Under the pieces are notes generated by a model. It was given only the letters and a program-made list of their open reading frames with translations, was not told where the DNA came from and ran no database searches. A stretch of DNA of 52,728 bases, from contig CANPYI010000008.1 of the NCBI GenBank assembly GCA_947588355.1, forward strand, positions 1 to 52,728. The letters run 5' to 3'. Below, piece after piece: positions 42,024-51,800 of the stretch. The stretch comes from an uncultured Clostridia bacterium (GTDB lineage: Bacteria; Bacillota; Clostridia; Christensenellales; UBA1242). Made by a program: the position numbers and the translations under genes. Numbering within the stretch: position 1 is the first letter of the stretch; each line of letters begins with the position of its first letter.

Positions 42024-43358
42024 ATGGAAAAATGCATAGCCTCTGTTGCAACTCCGCTTGGTCGAGGTGCAATTTCAATAATAAGGTTGAGTGGCAAGGA
42101 CAGTTTGAATATTGCCCTTAAGGTTTTTTCGTCAAAAAACATAAAAAAACAAGTTTTGCCGCGATTTATGTATTATGGAAATCTGAAACTTGGCAACGAT
42201 TTGTATGAGCAATGTCTTATGGTATTTTTCAAAGCACCGTTTTCTTACACCGGAGAAGATGTGGTGGAGTTTCAAGTGCACGGCGGTGTGCTTTTGGCAC
42301 AAAAGGTTTTGGAAGAGGTTCTTGACGCTGGAGCAATTTTGGCAGAGCCTGGAGAATTTTCAAAACGGGCATTTTTAAATGGCAAAATCACACTGGACAA
42401 AGCGGAAGCAATAATAGGCGAAATAGATGCAGAAAGCGAGGCGGAACTTTCGTCAAGCCTGCAAGTGACCAACGGAAAACTTTCAAACAAAATTTTGCAA
42501 GCACAAGAAAAACTCAAGTTGTTGTTGGCAGAACTTGAAGTTGGAATGGATTATCCTGACGAGACTGAAGAAACAAAACTTAAGGAAAACATTTTTGAAA
42601 GCCTTGACAATGTTTTGAGCGAAATTCAACAAATTTTGTCCAATTCAAACAGTGCAAAATATTTGAAAAACGGCATCAATGTTGCACTTGTTGGAAAAAC
42701 AAATGTTGGGAAAAGCAGTATTATGAACGCGCTTTTGGGTGAAGATCGGGCCATAGTGACCGATGTGCAAGGCACAACAAGAGACCAAATAACCGAAACT
42801 TTTTTGTATGATGGCATCAAGATAAATCTGATTGACACTGCTGGGATACGCAAAACAGATGATAGGGTTGAAAATCTTGGAATTCAAAAAAGCAAATCCG
42901 CTCTTGCCTGTGCAGACGTGGTGTTGTTTGTGCTTGACGGAAGCGAAAAACTGAGTGAAGATGACAAAAAAATAAAAAATATGGTTGGACAAAACACGAT
43001 TTTTGTGATAAACAAAACAGACAAAAAAAGAGCGTTACAACACTTTGAAAACGAGATCGAAATTTCCGCCTTAAAAAACACTAATATTGAAAATTTGAAA
43101 AAGGCAATCAAAGAAATGGTGATTTCAAATGAGATTGATTTCAACAAACTTGTCATCACCAACGAAAGACAATATTCAATTTTAAAAGATGCGGAATCAA
43201 TTTTGCAAAACATACAAAAAGATGAGCAAATTCTCTCTTTGGATATTTTGGCGATGCAAATAAAAAAAGTTTGGCAAACCTTGGGAAAAATTACAGGAAA
43301 CACGGAAAACGAGGATATAATTGACCTTATTTTCAGCAAGTTTTGTTTGGGGAAATAG
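42024..43358 (+). CDS. mnmE: tRNA modification GTPase MnmE (TrmE)
   Basis: With MnmG this GTPase makes the 5-carboxymethylaminomethyl-type modification at wobble uridine 34. The 444-residue protein has the N-terminal folate-binding domain (IASVATPLGRGAISIIRLSG), a helical domain interrupted by the G domain (G1 GKTNVGKSS, G2 region GTTRD, G3 DTAGIR, G4 NKTDKK), and the C-terminal family motif FCLGK with the reactive cysteine. The start has no ribosome binding site and lies six bases after a -10 box. mnmG begins eight bases after the stop. Confidence 0.97.
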   Translation: MEKCIASVATPLGRGAISIIRLSGKDSLNIALKVFSSKNIKKQVLPRFMYYGNLKLGNDLYEQCLMVFFKAPFSYTGEDVVEFQVHGGVLLAQKVLEEVLDAGAILAEPGEFSKRAFLNGKITLDKAEAIIGEIDAESEAELSSSLQVTNGKLSNKILQAQEKLKLLLAELEVGMDYPDETEETKLKENIFESLDNVLSEIQQILSNSNSAKYLKNGINVALVGKTNVGKSSIMNALLGEDRAIVTDVQGTTRDQITETFLYDGIKINLIDTAGIRKTDDRVENLGIQKSKSALACADVVLFVLDGSEKLSEDDKKIKNMVGQNTIFVINKTDKKRALQHFENEIEISALKNTNIENLKKAIKEMVISNEIDFNKLVITNERQYSILKDAESILQNIQKDEQILSLDILAMQIKKVWQTLGKITGNTENEDIIDLIFSKFCLGK

Positions 43359-43366
43359 AGTAAAAT

Positions 43367-45223
43367 ATGGAAAAATTTGACAGTATTGTTGTTGGTGCAG
43401 GACATGCAGGCTGTGAAGCAGCCTTGGCTTTGGCACGCACAGGAAACAAAACTCTTCTGCTTACGATAAGCCTTGACGCCATCGCCTTTTTGGCATGTAA
43501 TCCTTCAATCGGCGGCACTGCAAAAGGACAACTTGTGGCAGAGGTTGATGCCCTTGGCGGACAGATGGGCATAATTGCCGACAAAACCGCTTTGCAAATA
43601 CGCATGCTGAACAGTGGCAAAGGACCTGCCGTGCAAAGTTTACGCGTGCAATCTGACAAAAATGCTTATCACACTGAAATGAAAAAAGTGTTGGAAAACG
43701 AGCCAAATCTTTTTGTTAGACAAGGTGAAGTTGTGGAAATAAAGGTTAACAAAAACCACAAAACCATAACCACTCATCTTGGCTTGAAATATCAAGCAAA
43801 AAGTATAGTTTTTGCAACAGGCGTTTATTTGAAAAGTGAAATCATCATAGGAAAATCTCGTGAAAAAACAGGTCCAAATGGCTTTAAGAACTCTTCAAAA
43901 CTTTCTGACAGTCTGAAAAAGTTAGGTATAAAACTTTTGCGTTTCAAAACTGGGACTCCACCCCGCCTACACGCCAGAAGTGTCAATTTTAAGAAAATGG
44001 AAATCCAAAATGGTGAAGAAGATATACTCACCTTTTCTTATATGACACAAAAAAAAGTTGAAAACAAAGCAGTATGTTATCTGACTTACACAACGCCAAA
44101 AACACATGAGATTATCAAACAAAATTTGGGCAAAGCCCCTGCCATATCTGGCGAGATAAAAGGTGTCGGGCCAAGATATTGTCCGTCCATTGAAACAAAG
44201 GTTGTCAGATTTGCCGATCGAGAAAGGCATCAACTTTTTCTTGAGCCGGAAGCCTTGGACACTCAAGAGATGTATCTGCAAGGCTTTTCCACTTCTATGC
44301 CGGCAGATTTGCAACTTGAAATGGTGCATTCGGTTGTTGGATTGGAAAACGCTGAGATTATGCGTGATGCGTATGCTATCGAATATGATTGCATAGAGCC
44401 AACTCAGTTGAAGCCTACATTGGAACTGAAAACAATTCCTGGTTTGTTTTTTGCAGGACAAATAAACGGCACAAGCGGATATGAGGAAGCGGCCGCACAA
44501 GGAATTGTTGCTGGCATAAATGCCAATCTTTTCAACAAACAAAAACCTCAACTTGTCTTGAAACGTAGTGATGCTTATATTGGTGTTTTGATTGACGATA
44601 TTGTCACCAAAGGCACAAACGAGCCTTACAGAATGATGACAAGCCGTGCAGAATATCGCCTTCTTTTAAGACAGGACAATGCTGACATGCGTCTGACAGA
44701 AATTGGCAGAAAAGTTGGACTTGTCAGTGATGAAAGATATAAAAAATTTCAACAAAAATGCAAAAAAATGGCAAAAATTGAGAAAATTTTGCAACAAAAA
44801 GTGAAAGTCGATGAAAAATTAAAAGATTTGTTTAACAAAAACGGAGAGCCTATTCCAAAAGAAAATCAACGTTTTTGTGATCTTATGAAACGAACAAATA
44901 TTGATATTTTCAAGATTGATGAAACCTATCATTTGTTTGATAATTTTGATAAACATCTTCTGGAAAATGTCAATACAAAAATCAAATACGAAGGATATTT
45001 GAAACAACAGCAGGAAGAAGTGGAAAGAATGCTTGCGAATGAAAACGTTTCAATCCCCGAAGATTTTGATTACAACTCAGTGAAAGGACTTCGAGTTGAA
45101 GCACGTGAGAAACTTTCCACCATAAAGCCCTTAAATCTTGGACAGGCCTCTCGTATTTCTGGCGTCTCCCCTGCGGACATTTCAATACTGTCAATTTTGG
45201 TCAAAAAACAAAAAAAGAAGTAA
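43367..45223 (+). CDS. mnmG: tRNA uridine 34 modification enzyme MnmG (GidA)
   Basis: MnmG is the FAD-binding partner of MnmE in wobble-uridine modification. The 618-residue chain starts with the dinucleotide-binding motif VVGAGHAGCEAALALARTG, followed by NPSIGGTAKGQLV, FKTGTPPRL, GPRYCPSIE and FAGQINGTSGYEEAAAQG, all typical. The C-terminal helical domain is complete (LRVEAREKLSTIKP). The gene follows mnmE in the same operon; only a weak purine stretch precedes the ATG, so translation may depend on coupling with mnmE. Confidence 0.97.
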   Translation: MEKFDSIVVGAGHAGCEAALALARTGNKTLLLTISLDAIAFLACNPSIGGTAKGQLVAEVDALGGQMGIIADKTALQIRMLNSGKGPAVQSLRVQSDKNAYHTEMKKVLENEPNLFVRQGEVVEIKVNKNHKTITTHLGLKYQAKSIVFATGVYLKSEIIIGKSREKTGPNGFKNSSKLSDSLKKLGIKLLRFKTGTPPRLHARSVNFKKMEIQNGEEDILTFSYMTQKKVENKAVCYLTYTTPKTHEIIKQNLGKAPAISGEIKGVGPRYCPSIETKVVRFADRERHQLFLEPEALDTQEMYLQGFSTSMPADLQLEMVHSVVGLENAEIMRDAYAIEYDCIEPTQLKPTLELKTIPGLFFAGQINGTSGYEEAAAQGIVAGINANLFNKQKPQLVLKRSDAYIGVLIDDIVTKGTNEPYRMMTSRAEYRLLLRQDNADMRLTEIGRKVGLVSDERYKKFQQKCKKMAKIEKILQQKVKVDEKLKDLFNKNGEPIPKENQRFCDLMKRTNIDIFKIDETYHLFDNFDKHLLENVNTKIKYEGYLKQQQEEVERMLANENVSIPEDFDYNSVKGLRVEAREKLSTIKPLNLGQASRISGVSPADISILSILVKKQKKK

Positions 45224-45227
45224 TAAC

Positions 45228-45935
45228 ATGAAAAAATTGCAAGATTTATTTAACAAATACAACATTATTTTAAGTGAAACTCAAACAAAACAGTTTGATT
45301 TGTTTTTCAATAATCTTGTGGAAACAAACAAACTTTTCAATTTGACTGCTATCACTGAAGAAAACGAAGTTGCTATCAAGCACTTTTTGGACAGTGCGTT
45401 GCCTCATACCATTTTTTCACAAAATGCCAAAGTGATAGATGTTGGCAGTGGCGCGGGCTTTCCGGCAATTCCGCTCAAAATCGTGCGTCCTGACCTGGAC
45501 ATTTGCATGATTGACAGCCTCAACAAACGCATAAATTTTTTACAAGAATGCATAAAACTTCTCGATTTAAACAAAATTTCTGCTGTTCATGCACGTGCAG
45601 AGGAATTTGCGCAAAAGCACCGTGAAAGTTTTGATTACGCTATTGCCAGAGCGGTCGCCCCGCTCAACACATTGGTCGAATATCTTTTGCCACTAATAAA
45701 AGTCGGCGGAAAAGCAGTGATCTACAAATCCTCAAAACTTGAAGAGGAAATTGTCGAAGCCAAAAATGCCCTTCAAATTCTTGGAGGAAAAATAGAAACT
45801 GTTTTGAATTTTGAAATTGATGAACCAGATTTTGATAAAATTGAACGAAAGATTTTGATAATAAACAAAATTAAACAAACGCCAACAAAATACCCTCGCT
45901 CAGCAAACAAACCCAAAACCAATCCACTTAAATAA
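45228..45935 (+). CDS. rsmG: 16S rRNA (guanine-527-N7)-methyltransferase RsmG
   Basis: RsmG (GidB) methylates N7 of G527 in 16S rRNA. The 235-residue protein has the family's N-terminal segment (FNLTAITEENEVAIKHFLDS), the cofactor motif VIDVGSGAGFPAIPLKI, MIDSLNKRINFLQEC and AIARAVAPLNTLVEY. The ATG at 45228 lies four bases after the mnmG stop; an upstream in-frame start would overlap mnmG by 30 codons and is unlikely. The ribosome binding site is weak (AAGAAG). A hairpin terminator follows the stop. Confidence 0.96.
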   Translation: MKKLQDLFNKYNIILSETQTKQFDLFFNNLVETNKLFNLTAITEENEVAIKHFLDSALPHTIFSQNAKVIDVGSGAGFPAIPLKIVRPDLDICMIDSLNKRINFLQECIKLLDLNKISAVHARAEEFAQKHRESFDYAIARAVAPLNTLVEYLLPLIKVGGKAVIYKSSKLEEEIVEAKNALQILGGKIETVLNFEIDEPDFDKIERKILIINKIKQTPTKYPRSANKPKTNPLK

Positions 45936-45973
45936 GAAAAATTGTGTAAAAAGGCAATTTTTCTTTATTTTTT
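45936..45973 (+). terminator. Terminator of the mnmE-mnmG-rsmG operon
   Basis: GAAAAATTG (45936-45944) pairs with CAATTTTTC (45955-45963), followed by TTTATTTTTTT. Confidence 0.65.
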
Positions 45974-45986
45974 TAACTATTTATTG

Positions 45987-45992
45987 TATAAT
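45987..45992 (+). promoter_or_regulatory. Putative -10 box of parA-parB
   Basis: A perfect TATAAT. Only a poor -35 (TTTATT at 45964-45969) lies 17 bases upstream. Start near 45999 gives a leader of about 37 bases. Confidence 0.45.
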
Positions 45993-46035
45993 TTTAATGA
46001 AATTTATCTTTTTTGTACAAAAGGACTTGTTTTTT

Positions 46036-46872
46036 ATGGGAAAAATTATCGCGTTTGCAAACCAAAAAGGTGGAGTTGGAAAAACAACAACGTGTGTCAA
46101 CGTGGCAACATATATGGCGTTGATGGGCAAAAAAGTGCTTATTTTGGACGTTGACCCACAAGGCAATGCCACTAGTGCCGTTGGTGTGAACAAAACAAAA
46201 GATTTGAAAACCGTTTATGACCTTATTGGTGGAGAAAGCAATTTTGACGAAGTGATAAAGCCTACAATCGTCGAAAATTTGTATATTATTCCTTCAACAG
46301 TTGACCTTGCCGGCGCTGAAGTGGAACTTATTCAAATTCCACAGCGTGAAAAAGTGATAAAGCGTATTTTGGACGAAATTCGCGATGCTTACGATTTCAT
46401 TTTGATTGACTGCCCGCCATCGCTCGCACTTATCACAGTCAACGCACTCACTGCGGCTGACAGCCTTATCGTGCCAATACAGTGCGAATTTTTTGCACTT
46501 GAAGGTTTGACGCAACTGATGAACACTGTCAGACTTATAAAATATCACCTTAATCCAAATTTGGACATAGAAGGTGTGGTCATGACCATGAAAGATAAAC
46601 GCTATAATCTTACAAATCAAGTCAGCAACGAAATAATAAAATTTTTCAACAAAAAAGTGTACGTCACAACAATACCAAGAAACATCCGACTTGCAGAAGC
46701 ACCAAGCCATGGATTGCCTGTTGCATTGTATGACGCAAATTCAAAAGGTGCAGAAGCATATTTGAGTTTAGCGGAAGAAATTTTAAAGCGTGACAAAGTG
46801 CCTTACACAAAAATATCCAAACTTAGAAAAATAAAATTCAGAAGTGAAAATAAGGAGGAAGAAGATGAATAA
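46036..46872 (+). CDS. parA: Chromosome partitioning ATPase ParA/Soj
   Basis: ParA is a deviant Walker ATPase that binds DNA in its ATP form and positions ParB-bound origins; the Soj homologue also regulates DnaA. The 278-residue product begins GKIIAFANQKGGVGKTTTCV, with the deviant P-loop KGGVGKTT, continues with LILDVDPQGNATSAVG and LIDCPPSLALITVNAL, and ends in a basic tail. The ATG at 46036 is chosen because the family starts here and AAGGA lies upstream, though at a long spacing of about 10 bases; an ATG at 45997 would add an unusual hydrophobic prefix. parB overlaps the last 8 bases. Confidence 0.96.
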   Translation: MGKIIAFANQKGGVGKTTTCVNVATYMALMGKKVLILDVDPQGNATSAVGVNKTKDLKTVYDLIGGESNFDEVIKPTIVENLYIIPSTVDLAGAEVELIQIPQREKVIKRILDEIRDAYDFILIDCPPSLALITVNALTAADSLIVPIQCEFFALEGLTQLMNTVRLIKYHLNPNLDIEGVVMTMKDKRYNLTNQVSNEIIKFFNKKVYVTTIPRNIRLAEAPSHGLPVALYDANSKGAEAYLSLAEEILKRDKVPYTKISKLRKIKFRSENKEEEDE

Positions 46873-47803
46873 CAAGGGACTCGGCAGAGGCTTAAACGCT
46901 CTGTTTGGCTTGTACGATGAGGAAGAAAGTTATAAAAATGTAACTAATCAAAACAAAAGCGAAAACGGAGTTTTGGAAGTTGATATTGACAAAATCAAGC
47001 CAAATCCAAACCAACCACGTAAAAACTTTGACGAAGATGCATTAAAAGAATTGGCAGCCTCAATCAAGGTACATGGCATTGTGCAGCCTATCGTTTTAAA
47101 CAGACAGCCAAATGGCGAATATCTTATTATTGCTGGTGAAAGAAGATGGCGTGCGGCAAGACTTTGTGGCTTGACAAAAGTTCCTGCCATTGTAAAAAAT
47201 TATACAGACAAGCAAATAAAAGAAATAAGCATAATTGAAAATTTGCAAAGAGAAGATCTCAATCCAATTGAAGCCGCCCGAGCCATAAAGCAACTTATGG
47301 ACGAATACAATCTCACTCAAGAAGTTGTTGCTGAAAGAATCGGTAAAAGCAGATCAAACATAGCTAATACACTTCGTTTGTTGACTTTGTATCCTGATGT
47401 ACTCAAATTGGTTGAGAGCGGTAAAATTTCCGCCGGGCACGCAAGAGCGCTCGTTGTGGTCGAAGATCAAAATGAACAAATTAAATTGGCGCAAACAATA
47501 GTTTCTAAAAATTTAAGTGTGCGCGATCTTGAGAAAGCAGTGAGGAATTATCTTAATCCTGCCAAAAAGACCCCTGTCAAAGAAGAGCAATCTTTGGAAT
47601 TGAGGGAACTTATAAATCAAATGCAAAAAACTTTCGCAACAAAAGTGTCAGCTATTGGCAATGACAATAAAGGCAGAATATATATTGACTATTACACAAG
47701 AGACGACCTTGACAGAATCGCTGAATTGCTTGAATTGTTAAACAAAAAAGAGATGACTCTCCAAGATTTGCAAAATTACAACAGACGCAGAGGAAAAAAC
47801 TGA
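46865..47803 (+). CDS. parB: Chromosome partitioning protein ParB/Spo0J
   Basis: ParB is a CTP-dependent DNA clamp that loads at parS and spreads, recruiting condensin and stimulating ParA. The 312-residue protein has the N-terminal KGLGRGLNALFG motif, the ParB nuclease-like domain (IKPNPNQPRKNFDE, GIVQPIVLN, LIIAGERRWRAARL), a helix-turn-helix region (LTQEVVAERIGKSRSNIANTLRLL) and a C-terminal dimerisation domain. AAGGAGG precedes the ATG at 46865, which overlaps parA. Its target sites lie just downstream. Confidence 0.97.
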   Translation: MNNKGLGRGLNALFGLYDEEESYKNVTNQNKSENGVLEVDIDKIKPNPNQPRKNFDEDALKELAASIKVHGIVQPIVLNRQPNGEYLIIAGERRWRAARLCGLTKVPAIVKNYTDKQIKEISIIENLQREDLNPIEAARAIKQLMDEYNLTQEVVAERIGKSRSNIANTLRLLTLYPDVLKLVESGKISAGHARALVVVEDQNEQIKLAQTIVSKNLSVRDLEKAVRNYLNPAKKTPVKEEQSLELRELINQMQKTFATKVSAIGNDNKGRIYIDYYTRDDLDRIAELLELLNKKEMTLQDLQNYNRRRGKN

Positions 47804-47863
47804 GATTTTAACAAAATTTTCTTAAAAAGCAGTAACAAACAAAAAATACTGTTTTTTTTAAAT

Positions 47864-47879
47864 TGTTTCACGTGAAACA
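47864..47879. promoter_or_regulatory. parS: parS site 1
   Basis: TGTTTCACGTGAAACA, a perfect palindrome matching the Bacillus-type ParB target. Confidence 0.97.
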
Positions 47880-47927
47880 ATAAATCCTGTATTATGTGAC
47901 AAATATTTTAATTGGTTTTTGTGCAAA

Positions 47928-47943
47928 TGTTTCACGTGAAACA
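47928..47943. promoter_or_regulatory. parS: parS site 2
   Basis: The same 16-base palindrome TGTTTCACGTGAAACA, 64 bases after site 1. Confidence 0.97.
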
Positions 47944-48005
47944 CAACATGTATAACATATCTACTCAAATTGTATTTTAGTGCGTCTATAATAATATTCG
48001 CGAAA

Positions 48006-48021
48006 TGTTTCACGTGAAACA
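48006..48021. promoter_or_regulatory. parS: parS site 3
   Basis: The same 16-base palindrome, 78 bases after site 2 and 29 bases before the rubrerythrin -35 box, so bound ParB could affect that promoter. Confidence 0.97.
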
Positions 48022-48049
48022 TTTAGATTTTGCCACAATTTAAATTTAT

Positions 48050-48078
48050 TTGACTTTTAAGTGTGTTTTTACTATAAT
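48050..48078 (+). promoter_or_regulatory. Promoter of the rubrerythrin gene
   Basis: TTGACT (48050-48055), a 17-base spacer and TATAAT (48073-48078), with GGAGG in the short leader. Confidence 0.75.
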
Positions 48079-48094
48079 TTATCCGGAGGTAAAA

Positions 48095-48637
48095 ATGAAA
48101 ACATTAAAAGGCACAAAAACTGAAAAAAATCTTATGGAAGCATTTGCAGGTGAAAGTCAAGCAAGAAATAAATATACTTACTATTCATCAAAAGCAAAAA
48201 AAGACGGATATGAGCAAATTGCTTCTGTATTTGCAGAAACTGCAGATAATGAAAAAGAGCATGCAAAAATATGGTTTAAGTATTTGCACGGCGGAGATGT
48301 TCCTGCAACTTTGGAGAATTTGATAGATGCTGCTGCCGGCGAACATGGTGAATGGACAGAGATGTACAAGCGTATGGCAAATGAAGCAAGGGAAGAAGGG
48401 TTCAACGATATCGCATTTAAATTTGATGCTGTTGCTGAAATTGAAAAAAGGCATGAAGAGAGATACAATAAATTGTCGCAACTTTTGAAAGATAAAAAAG
48501 TGTTTAAAAAGTCAGAGAAGAAGATGTGGATTTGCAGAAATTGTGGGCATATTTATGTTGGAGAATCTGCTCCAGAAGTTTGTCCGGTTTGCAACCATCC
48601 AAAATCCTACTTTCAAATTTTTAATGAAGAGTTTTAA
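48095..48637 (+). CDS. rbr: Rubrerythrin
   Basis: Rubrerythrin is a non-haem di-iron protein that reduces hydrogen peroxide in anaerobes, taking electrons through its rubredoxin domain. The 180-residue protein has the ferritin-like four-helix domain (AFAGESQARNKYTYYSSKAK, then ADNEKEHAKIW and EIEKRHEERY, which provide the carboxylate and histidine ligands) and a C-terminal rubredoxin-like domain with two cysteine pairs, CRNCGHIYVG and CPVCNHPKSYF. GGAGG precedes the ATG. It suggests an anaerobic or microaerobic life style. The gene has its own promoter and terminator. Confidence 0.96.
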   Translation: MKTLKGTKTEKNLMEAFAGESQARNKYTYYSSKAKKDGYEQIASVFAETADNEKEHAKIWFKYLHGGDVPATLENLIDAAAGEHGEWTEMYKRMANEAREEGFNDIAFKFDAVAEIEKRHEERYNKLSQLLKDKKVFKKSEKKMWICRNCGHIYVGESAPEVCPVCNHPKSYFQIFNEEF

Positions 48638-48646
48638 TAATAAAGG

Positions 48647-48672
48647 GCGTCTTATAGTGAGGCGCTTTTTTA
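48647..48672 (+). terminator. Terminator of the rubrerythrin gene
   Basis: GCGTCTTA (48647-48654) pairs with TGAGGCGC (48658-48665), with two G-T pairs, and is followed by a T run. Confidence 0.75.
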
Positions 48673-48791
48673 TTTCATTTAAAAATATCTTTTTAATCTT
48701 ACGCGCTTGTTGTCTTAATATAGTTATAAAAACATAACATATATAAAACTTATAATCATCAATATGTTTCTTTTATTTTAAATTTATATCT

Positions 48792-48821
48792 TGACAAAAG
48801 GTCAAATTTGAAAGTATAATT
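48792..48821 (+). promoter_or_regulatory. Promoter of the M60-like gene
   Basis: A perfect TTGACA (48792-48797), an 18-base spacer and a perfect TATAAT (48816-48821). GAGGAG stands before the ATG at 48843. Confidence 0.75.
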
Positions 48822-48842
48822 TAAATAATATGAGGAGTTCTT

Positions 48843-51800
48843 ATGGAATTCAGACAATCAAACAAAAATTCAAATTCTGTTAAAGTTACAGCAAAAGGCA
48901 CAAGCCAAAAGAATGTTCAGACGAACAATTCAAAAGCCAAGCCGTCAAACCTTTCTTTAAAAAGTAATGTAAAGAGTGTTGGTGTAAAAAAATCAGTTGC
49001 TGCAACTCATTCAAAGCAAGTTTCAAATGCCAAAAAGTCTCAAGTTCAATCAAGCAGCAAAAAAGTGAGTTCAAACATCAAAATTTCATCAAATAATATC
49101 AAAAACACGCAAAAAAAGCCCAAAAAACGCAAAAAAATTGATTTTCGTTATTCATTTTACATGATTGCAACAAGTTTTGTACTTGCGGGAATATTTTTTC
49201 TTTGTTCATTTTTTCTTTTGTTGAAAACAGACAAAAACAGAACTCAATTGCAAAGTACTTATGCAAATCAAAGCGAGTCAGATCTTGTTTTTCCAAATTA
49301 TGATAGTGAGGAAATTTTGGGCGTTGTCAAAAAGCCTACGACAACGGAGTTTGGAAAGCATGAAAAAAGTTACTATCCGTCATACTTGAATCCATTGACA
49401 AAAATGACGGATTCTCAAAAACAAGAAATTCTTGCCGAAAACCAAGAAATTATTGCGGAAACGCCATCAAAGGTGGAGTCTGGAGAACTTCAAAAACATG
49501 TTTCCGCAGATGGGCAATTTTTTGCCACTGTTTCTGATGAAACATCTCGAATAATAAAAAGGATAAACATAAATCATGTGGCTCAGCGACGTCACTCGCT
49601 TGGACTTTTTGCACCAGCCGGAGAAATTTTGACTGTGACGATTGACGAGAGTCTTGTCAACTCTGGGCTGACGGTTATTGTTGGATATCCATATGTTGAA
49701 AACAATATTTCAAATATAGGCGCTATGGTTTCAAACAGAATGCCAAATTTGTATGTAGATTTCAAACTGACAAAGACTGTCACGAAAATTGGTTCTCCTT
49801 TTGGAGGAATGGTTATTCTGGATAGCCCTGGTGGTGTTTCCAACGATTTTTCAATAACAATTTCAGGTGGTGTTGACAGTCCGGATTATAAACTTGGAGT
49901 CACAACCAAAGAAGAATGGAAAAATATTTTAAAAACGCCCGGATTTGTTTGGCTTATTTCACCATATATCTATCATGTTGTTCCGAAGGTATTTTTGAAA
50001 AACATAGATGACCCTTACAATGCTTTGCTGCTATGGCATAAAGCCGCCTCAATGTCTCTCTATACGATTGGACGGGAGAATTTCAACACACCTGTTGTGC
50101 ATGTGTATGATTCCTATGTTCCTTCTGGTGGAGCGGTTGCATATGTTTGGGCTTTCTTCTCTATCTTGCCTACCGATTGGGGCGTTTCTGCAATGAATTA
50201 TCAGTCGCTCATGAATGCTGGAAATTGGGGTAGTTTTCATGAATTTAATCACCACAACCAAGCCATGTCGTACTCATCTAATCAATGGGGCGTTGGTGAA
50301 AACGGCGAAGTGACCAACAACGTTTTGAATGCCCTTTCATATATTCTTTTTACAGATATAGCAATGAATCGTACTGACGAAGCAGGCAGCCTTAGAGATT
50401 GGAATGTTTGTTGCGACCCTTATCAAAACTACGAAAAACTTTTGTTGGAAAGTTCAAAGGTTGACAACTTTGAGGCACTTGGCACAAACAAATTGTTTGC
50501 ATACATCGATCTTGTGCACAATTTTGGTGCAGATAAATTTTGCAAATTTGTGCGCGCTATGTATGGGCTTGACTATCCAAATGAAAATAGCCTTGCCAAA
50601 AACAGTATTTTGAAAAATCAAGACGAATTTACGATTTTTGCATCCAAGTTTTTTGGCAAAGATTTTACTTCTTATTTTAAAAAAGTTTGGAAATTTGATC
50701 TGTCGGAAAGCACAATTTCGCAAGTACGTGCTTTGAATTTGGAAGAATTTTTCTCGCTTACAAATGTGTACAGCGTTGGTTTGAAAGGCGTTGAAACGGG
50801 GCGGGAGTATGCTGTCAATTATGGCATCGATAATGTTTTGGATTTGGAAGGAAAAACATTGTGTAGTGCCGATTTCTTTATTTTGAAAAAGGTCGGAAAG
50901 CCACACAATGGCGTGCTTACAAAACGTCAAGACGGCAAGTATATTTACAGATGCAATCCGGGGGCAAAAGAAGATTCTTTTGATTTGGAATACACAGTGA
51001 CACTAAACAGCAAAAAATTCACGTGTGTTTTACCTGTCAAATTGGTTTTTAATGCAAACTACGTCAAGGCGACAACCTACACAATCGACAAAAACAATTA
51101 CTCAATTTTTGATGCCGTAAAGAACATTGATTTGCAGAACAAAACTTCTGAAAAAACTTTGCAAAATGTCACAAACTCTGTCGAAAACGGTGTCAACATA
51201 ACTCATTTTGAAACGCAAGTAAGATTTTCGGAAGATAAAGATCTTACATTTATGGTGTATGGTGACGATAAAACTTTGCTGGAAATTGGTGAAAAACAGG
51301 CTTATACAAACAACTATATTGGAGACCTACAAACAGCAATAAATCAGAACGGCAACAAAATACAATTGCATGTTCAAAAAAATATTCCGATTCTGATTGA
51401 AGCATATTGTTATAACGTTGGTGGTATTGGAAAAATGAATTTGCTTGTTTCGGAAGATGGCGTAACGTACAGCAACATTGCAAATCAAAATTTTTATGCC
51501 ACGTATGTGTCCGAAAACGACATTGAGGCTTTGCAAAGAGATGTCAATATTTATCCATTTGCTTTTAATTTAAGCCAAAATTATTTTAAATTGTTTTACG
51601 CTAACAAAATAAATATAAGCAGACATATTCAAAACATCAAAGTTCAGACTTCTGACGGCCAAGAAGTGTTGACAACACCAGAGTCAAGATTGGAAAATAT
51701 GTTTGACGGAAGTTTAAACACGCATTATCACACTGCGTGGCGAGGGAAGATCACTCCGTTTCCGCATGAGTATATTATAGAATTTGACCAACCGCAATTG

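Noticed and set aside
45997-46035. ATG at 45997 as start of parA
   Set aside because: It lies four bases after the -10 box and would add a hydrophobic prefix not found in the family.
47821-48094. Possible CRISPR-like array because of three identical 16-base repeats
   Set aside because: The repeats are palindromic parS sites next to parB, with unequal spacing; no CRISPR array is seen in the window.
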